Below, one piece after another: positions 59,302 through 64,000 of a DNA stretch of 64,000 nucleotides. The notes beneath the pieces were generated by a model. That model did not search any database and had not been told where the DNA came from. It saw only the letters and a list, made by a program, of their open reading frames with translations. Both the position numbers and the translations under genes were made by a program. This DNA comes from Nitrosarchaeum sp. (GTDB lineage Archaea > Thermoproteota > Nitrososphaeria > Nitrososphaerales > Nitrosopumilaceae): NCBI GenBank assembly GCA_025699025.1, contig JAILWJ010000003.1, positions 154,192-218,191 of the forward strand, read 5' to 3'. The stretch's first letter is position 1, and every line of letters begins with the position of its first letter.

Positions 59302-60882
59302 ATGAGTAAAAACTGCCAAAAACCATCTTTTTTGATGTCCGTTGTGCTGATTTTGGCAATAATGACGACTGTAGGTTTTTCAAGTATGGCATATGCTGAT
59401 GAATATGATTTTGTAGCAGGAATACACAATGAGATTACATTTCACTTTAGAGATGGTATTGAAACTGTGAATTTTCCTGTTTTTTCTACCACTTCTGACA
59501 TAGTATCCAACTCTGGAACTAGCTTTGAAGTTGAAGGTGTGATTGGAAATGCCCCTCATTTACACAAGGCATTAGATGAGGCATACAAGCATAGATTATC
59601 TAAATTAACTGCAGGGGGTGCGTTTGAATATGGTTATAGGTATTTTGATGTCGATGTCAACATAGTCCAAAACAACGATATCCTAAAGTCCCTCAAGTAC
59701 AAAAACTGCGAAATTTCCGAATACGGCATATCTACTCTCAATGACGATTATGAATCATATTTGGTGTCCAATTCCGGATTTGCCATTGTCAATACTATAG
59801 AATTTGGGTGCAGTGGGATTCGTATCAATCCAGAACAAACTGCTTCCAATTCGTATCCTTCATCCATTGGTTTTGTTGATTATGGACCTTTGCCTTTTAC
59901 GCAAGCTGAAGATGTGCACACGTTTCTCACATTTGACTTTGATAACGGCGCTGAAAAAATCGAGTCTGTAATATTTACATTGACTTCAGGATTTGATGAG
60001 TCTGACTATGGGAATCCCAGTTTTCAAATAATTACTGCGGTGTTGCCCCATCCATTAATAGACAATGCAATCTCCAAGTCTCAGAAAGTCTCCGGCATGT
60101 CATCTGGTTTTAATGAGGACTTTGATGTGAATGTGGAATTTGTAAATCCTGAAAAATTACGCGGTCTAGATTTTAAGGATTGTATTGTAACTGGCTATAG
60201 CATATCCACCCTAAGAGATAAGGAGGAGGGCTATACCGGAAAACGAGGGTTTGCCACGGCAGAAATACTTGATGTCAAATGTCTAGGTTTAATTCCAGTC
60301 AATCCTGGTTTTGACAAGTTGTCTAAAGAACATGATTCATCAGTAACCAACATCCCTCATCCATATAACATGGGTACTGGTCCCAACATTATTGCCACGT
60401 TTGATTTTGATAGTGGTATTGAAACTGTGAATTTTCCTGAATTCCATCAAGGCAACTTGTTAACAAGGGCAAATCCTACATTTGCACTCGTAGGAGTCCC
60501 TAGCAAAACCCCCTTGTTGTATGATGTAGTCGATAACGCTAGAAAGTCCGGATCAAGATCGACTGGTGTTTCTACAACAGATGAACTGTTTAACGTAAAT
60601 CTTGTTTTAGCATATGATGACGATGTTGTTCGTGGATTTGATTATACCAAATGCCGTGTTACAGAGTATGCAATAAAAACTGAACATGACGGAGAAGAGA
60701 GCTTTTACAATGGGTTTGCATTAACCAATGAATTCCATTTTGAATGCCAAGGGTATAGCCCATATGATCCAATGTACAATGCACTATTCAAAACCATGAA
60801 AGCAAAGACCGAATCCACGCTTGACAGACAGTCAAACGAACGATCTACATGGGGGTCAAATTTCAGATATGAAGGCAACTAG
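59302..60882 (+). CDS. secreted protein with three repeats of a Cys-containing beta domain
   Basis: 526 aa from ATG 59302 (MSKNCQKPSFLMSVV); the frame opens 54 bases earlier. Signal peptide to about AYA. Three repeats (about 36-175, 205-330, 375-505), each with FDFD-GIETVNFP-like start, an SG-x2-F strand, D-N-V, Y-x2-C-x-I/V-x2-Y-I-T and GFA...F-C-G. The domain also ends the gene at 27642. Extracellular; role unknown. Confidence 0.78.
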   Translation: MSKNCQKPSFLMSVVLILAIMTTVGFSSMAYADEYDFVAGIHNEITFHFRDGIETVNFPVFSTTSDIVSNSGTSFEVEGVIGNAPHLHKALDEAYKHRLSKLTAGGAFEYGYRYFDVDVNIVQNNDILKSLKYKNCEISEYGISTLNDDYESYLVSNSGFAIVNTIEFGCSGIRINPEQTASNSYPSSIGFVDYGPLPFTQAEDVHTFLTFDFDNGAEKIESVIFTLTSGFDESDYGNPSFQIITAVLPHPLIDNAISKSQKVSGMSSGFNEDFDVNVEFVNPEKLRGLDFKDCIVTGYSISTLRDKEEGYTGKRGFATAEILDVKCLGLIPVNPGFDKLSKEHDSSVTNIPHPYNMGTGPNIIATFDFDSGIETVNFPEFHQGNLLTRANPTFALVGVPSKTPLLYDVVDNARKSGSRSTGVSTTDELFNVNLVLAYDDDVVRGFDYTKCRVTEYAIKTEHDGEESFYNGFALTNEFHFECQGYSPYDPMYNALFKTMKAKTESTLDRQSNERSTWGSNFRYEGN

Positions 60883-60981
60883 TCTTTCGTTCTTTATTCT
60901 TTAATCACTTTACATTTTCATGTTTGACTCCAGATAATTTGTGATCCTCCCAAAGATAGGAGTTTATTTTTCAAATGAATC

Positions 60982-61383
60982 TCAGGCTTTTGTTGGATCG
61001 CCACTTAGGATATTGAGAACATGTTCGATGATTTGTTTTTGTCCTCCCTCATGAAGATCCGTTCTCATCGTATCCGAACCCAAGCTCACAAAGATCAGGT
61101 TATTGTCTTCCAGTGGAAAAGTAATGCGTGTGATTTTTTCAAACGCTGCAACCGCGTAAAGCCCCTTGCCAATTTTAGGACTGAGCTGTTTTCGTGCCTT
61201 CCATGCACTTGCAGCTCTTTTTAGAGAAGAGGCAGTTTCGGCAGGTGACAAATAATTTGTTATCCCGTCGCGATGGCTGACAGTGAGAATGTTGCCATCT
61301 AGATCAGTAACTATGCTGTGTCTGATGTTTACGTCAGAATCCATGATTCGCTTGAGAAGTTTTTCAAAAACCACGTAATACAT
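60982..61383 (-). CDS. roadblock-like protein, 133 aa
   Basis: ATG 61383. IRHSIVTDLDGNILTVSHRDGI, then a helix, then LYAVAAFEKITRITFPLEDNNLIFVSLGS, the strand order of DUF6659/roadblock-like proteins seen at 50696 and 54687 but more diverged. Soluble. Partner unknown. Confidence 0.6.
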   Translation of the reverse strand: MYYVVFEKLLKRIMDSDVNIRHSIVTDLDGNILTVSHRDGITNYLSPAETASSLKRAASAWKARKQLSPKIGKGLYAVAAFEKITRITFPLEDNNLIFVSLGSDTMRTDLHEGGQKQIIEHVLNILSGDPTKA

Positions 61384-61609
61384 ACGGAAAAATATTACTT
61401 AAAATTATTCAAATGCCATCAAACAATGTAAGATAATTTTTCAACAAAAATAAAAATTCATTTGAAAAAAAAGGAAAAACTAGACAGATTTTCAGAAACA
61501 ATATTTGAGATTTAATTTTTCTAATGCATAAAATCAAACAGAGAAGATGTTGCATTGCTGGGAAATTTCATTATATGAATAAACACTCAGCAATTATCAA
61601 TTTTTTGCA

Positions 61610-61993
61610 TCAGATATAGTGGATCAGTCGGTGTGTTCTTAGCTCGTCCTCGTATCTGGTCATGAATCCGCAGTGTGTGCACTCAAAGAACGGGTTGGTA
61701 TCAGTCCTTGAAATTTTTTCCAGTTTCTCTTTCATGTCTTTGCCATCAAGCGGTTCTATTTTGATCTCATCGCCCTTTGGAATTGCCTGATAGTTTTCTT
61801 TCATGTCTATTGATTCTAGAAATTCAGAGATTGCATCTAGTACGTCAATTTTGTCTATTGTCTTGGAATCATCAACGGGTGTAAGGATGAATTTTTCTGA
61901 TTTTAGTATGGGAAGTGCCTGAAGTTTGTCAGCCACATGGACTAGCAGCTTGTCCTTTATTGCAAGTGAGTGTGAGCAGTCAACTGTAATCAT
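61610..61993 (-). CDS. protein with C-terminal C2H2 zinc finger, 127 aa
   Basis: Alpha/beta N-terminal part (about 1-95), then FECTHCGFMTRYEDELRTHRLIH: C-x2-C-x(12)-H-x(4)-H. Fingers of this kind recur in small genes here (4808, 22137). Possibly nucleic-acid or protein binding. Confidence 0.7.
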   Translation of the reverse strand: MITVDCSHSLAIKDKLLVHVADKLQALPILKSEKFILTPVDDSKTIDKIDVLDAISEFLESIDMKENYQAIPKGDEIKIEPLDGKDMKEKLEKISRTDTNPFFECTHCGFMTRYEDELRTHRLIHYI

Positions 61994-62041
61994 TTTACAT
62001 TCATTTTATTCCCAACATTTTCTAAAATGTATTTTGGATTG

Positions 62042-62371
62042 TCAATTTCTTCTTTTATCCCAAACTACAACAAATCCGATAATCACGAACGGCAGAACAA
62101 TCATGCTTGTCACAAATGGCAGATTGTTCATAATTTGATCTGCAAGTGCAGGAACTTCCATTCCATCGGGCGTACCTGTCCATGAACCAACATCACTGCC
62201 ATTATCCCATATGTGTGGACTAGACACTACAGGTCGCGTCAAAAGTACCATTTCGCGCCACACAATACAGTCAGAATTTGTACTATTACATACCTGCAAG
62301 ATTGGAATCAATGCAAAATAAAACGTAACAAACGAACCTATAACTAGTAAGATTTTGTATCTAGTTTTCAT
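62042..62371 (-). CDS. small membrane protein, 109 aa
   Basis: TMs at about 7-26 and 83-102; an outside loop with CNSTNSDC. Starts six bases after the next gene's stop in a three-gene operon, all products beginning MKT(R/K). Confidence 0.6.
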   Translation of the reverse strand: MKTRYKILLVIGSFVTFYFALIPILQVCNSTNSDCIVWREMVLLTRPVVSSPHIWDNGSDVGSWTGTPDGMEVPALADQIMNNLPFVTSMIVLPFVIIGFVVVWDKRRN

Positions 62372-62377
62372 TTTATC

Positions 62378-62683
62378 CTAAGAACCTCGTGAAAAGATAA
62401 ACAAAATCCACACTACAACAAAAAATGGGCCAGTTAAGCAGATCACATACAGTGGGGGAAATCTAGACACAAACCGTCCAATCACAAAAGATATTCCAAC
62501 AAGGGATGTTGGAATACCCACTAGAACTGCACTCATGTTGTAAAGTGCAAGATTGGGAATAGGCCTCATTTCATTTGGTTCCATGTTTGCACGTTCGAGT
62601 TCAATAATCGATATTGCAGTGCCAAATACTATCAAACCAGATACAATCAAAACAATTCCCATTACCAAGAGTCTAGTTTTCAT
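62378..62683 (-). CDS. small membrane protein, three TM, 101 aa
   Basis: TMs at about 5-25, 48-66 and 78-97. Start overlaps the preceding stop by four bases (ATGA). Family unknown. Confidence 0.6.
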   Translation of the reverse strand: MKTRLLVMGIVLIVSGLIVFGTAISIIELERANMEPNEMRPIPNLALYNMSAVLVGIPTSLVGISFVIGRFVSRFPPLYVICLTGPFFVVVWILFIFSRGS

Positions 62684-63831
62684 TTTCTAATCCTCCATAC
62701 AATGAAAACCACCAAAACTCCAATCCCCATAACAACATATGGCCAAAAAACAACAAAAAACATTCCAAACAGCATAGAAAGACCACCGTCATCTATCGTA
62801 CAAGGAACTATGCTTCCATCGTCTTTTTGATACCAGCACTCACTTGTATTCTCACGTTTGTCTAATTGTTCAGCTAATTCAGACTCGCCAACTATTCTTG
62901 AAAAACCACGATTTTCTTTGTGTTGTGCATATACGGCATCCTCTACTAAAAGTCTAGTTCCACTTGATTTATCAACAGGTGAGAAAAACACTGTTCCTTG
63001 GAATGCTCCAGTATCCATACCAGTCTCAGTGATTCTTAGCTGTATGCCTTTGTGATCAGTGTCTGAAAAAACATGAATGTCAAAATAATCCATTTTCTCA
63101 TTGTCAAGATTCATGTCTTTATCAGTTACATGAACAATACCGGTATCATTTGCAAGATAGTTGGATTTGTCCCACTTTACCTTTATTCCATCATCAATTG
63201 GTGCAAGCCACTTGTCACAAAGAAAATCGTTTCTGTGATTTTCAAAGCTGGAGATTTTTTGCGAGTCCACCCATTTGGCCATTCTGTAATGTTTCATGCC
63301 ATCAGCTACAAACTCGGTGCAGATTATTGCAGGTAATTGCAATCTGCCATCCACGCTATCCCAATTTCTATCTGACATTTTCCAGTCCTCATAATTTGTC
63401 TCAATGTTTCTAGCAAAATTTTCCATGATGGATGTTTCAGTCAATGGCTCAGAGCTTCCCATAAAGGCATCAAAGCAAGGTTGTGGCAGAATTGTTGCAG
63501 CGCAGCCAGCATATGCATATTTTATTTCCAAACCGCCTGCAACATCTAAAAAGATTGGTTCTATGAAACTAGTGTAAAGAGATTCCATAAATCCAGGGAC
63601 CCCATGTTCAGTTGTTTGCCAAGTGCATGTTATCAAATCAAAAGAATGAGTGTGATTGTACAATCCAATTGAAGGAACTATCTGATTATCTTCAGGAGGA
63701 ACACAGTTTTGTACCCATTCTGATTTTTTTATCTCTTGGTCTTGCAATGACAAATAATATTGATCAGATGCCAACAAAGATGCCAGTATTGCAGTAATTA
63801 TTCCAGTTATTGTCAAGAGTTTAGTTTTCAT
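62680..63831 (-). CDS. secreted/anchored surface protein, 383 aa
   Basis: Signal peptide or N-TM (about 5-25) and a C-terminal TM (about 350-380). The outside part has Cys pairs and a beta domain (about 215-310) VKWDKSNYLANDTGIVHV-TD, SDTDHKGIQLRITE, as in the gene at 33811. Heads the small membrane operon; role unknown. Confidence 0.65.
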   Translation of the reverse strand: MKTKLLTITGIITAILASLLASDQYYLSLQDQEIKKSEWVQNCVPPEDNQIVPSIGLYNHTHSFDLITCTWQTTEHGVPGFMESLYTSFIEPIFLDVAGGLEIKYAYAGCAATILPQPCFDAFMGSSEPLTETSIMENFARNIETNYEDWKMSDRNWDSVDGRLQLPAIICTEFVADGMKHYRMAKWVDSQKISSFENHRNDFLCDKWLAPIDDGIKVKWDKSNYLANDTGIVHVTDKDMNLDNEKMDYFDIHVFSDTDHKGIQLRITETGMDTGAFQGTVFFSPVDKSSGTRLLVEDAVYAQHKENRGFSRIVGESELAEQLDKRENTSECWYQKDDGSIVPCTIDDGGLSMLFGMFFVVFWPYVVMGIGVLVVFIVWRIRK

Positions 63832-63838
63832 TTTTTAT

Positions 63839-64000
63839 TCACTGAAGAGATTCTGCAACTTTGATTAATTCATGTAATGGTAAAGTCGTTTCAAGCATGT
63901 AACTAACTCCGTTATCATCGATGAATTTGATTTTTGTTGTAGTCGATGTGGATTCCTGAATTATTCTGTCAGTAAAGTTTGCAGTCTGCATACCACAATC
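63839..64000 (-). CDS. partial protein of unknown function (5' part cut)
   Basis: Open reverse frame without a stop upstream to base 64000, ending ETTLPLHELIKVAESLQ at TGA 63841-63839. It has a beta-hairpin then a C-terminal helix. N-terminus lies outside the window; no family named. Confidence 0.6.
   Translation of the reverse strand, partial: DCGMQTANFTDRIIQESTSTTTKIKFIDDNGVSYMLETTLPLHELIKVAESLQ

Noticed and set aside
1-64000. tRNA, rRNA, CRISPR arrays, transposases, integrases
   Set aside because: Looked for and not found; no T-loop-like sequence with matching stems, no regular repeat array, no transposase motif.

Overview
The window is archaeal and most likely comes from an ammonia-oxidising member of the Nitrososphaerota (Thaumarchaeota), close to Nitrosopumilus or Nitrosarchaeum. 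This rests on the low GC content, very short intergenic regions, many TTG/GTG starts, a TFB-type transcription factor, a UPF0147 protein, a NirK-like multicopper oxidase, plastocyanin-like proteins (one with an IPEFG C-terminal sorting motif), many Lrp/AsnC ligand-binding domains without a DNA-binding domain, and secreted proteins carrying the WIKNNAKWW...G module typical of this phylum. I found no tRNA, rRNA, CRISPR array or insertion sequence.

Layout. 0-7 kb: GNAT acetyltransferase (cut by the edge), Rieske ferredoxin, UPF0147, two methyltransferase/unknown genes and a FilR1-like regulator. A stretch of tiny genes follows, with four copies of a 13-bp palindrome (TTAACAATGTTAA), a winged-helix regulator and a divergent C2H2/Lrp operon. 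7-18 kb: RHH protein, multicopper oxidase, signalling module A (winged-helix-like protein, CheY-like receiver, Cache/HAMP histidine kinase), and secreted TPR and 981-aa surface proteins. 18-24.5 kb: UspA and an SLC13 transporter, then a dense field of very small Cys-rich (zinc ribbon/zinc finger) genes and Lrp-type ligand domains. 24.5-31 kb: membrane and housekeeping-like genes (prohibitin, a PNK-like kinase, a metallopeptidase-like protein, a bifunctional-nuclease-domain protein), plus a strongly folded RNA candidate at 30.05 kb.

31-37 kb: a thioredoxin-CcdA fusion with an Asp-box repeat protein, bracketed by three copies of a perfect TGGTACA-N9-TGTACCA inverted repeat, then surface proteins and a PEFG-anchored plastocyanin. 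37-43.3 kb: a tight four-gene minus-strand operon (UDP-sugar dehydrogenase with a half-LIM zinc finger, divergent deacetylase, processive GT2 synthase, secreted NodB deacetylase) that looks like an exopolysaccharide pathway. 43.3-47 kb: signalling module B, a second copy of the module at 10-13.4 kb with the same gene order and orientation. 47-57 kb: small zinc proteins, secreted proteins, DUF6659-like proteins, a zinc ribbon-UspA fusion and an Na+-coupled NSS-family transporter. 57-64 kb: TFB, a methyltransferase, a three-repeat secreted protein and a small membrane-protein operon.

How the genes connect. The two signalling modules share a short motif (about TGYGGKRTGCC). In five to six cases it lies 40-60 bp upstream of a start codon and points at the gene: both kinases, one winged-helix protein, one large secreted protein and a pair of small genes. 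That fits a regulon whose output protein may be the winged-helix partner, because both response regulators are bare receivers. Three small genes (3.5, 35.3 and 48.2 kb) appear broken by a stop or frameshift. All assignments are from reading the sequence; no database search was possible.
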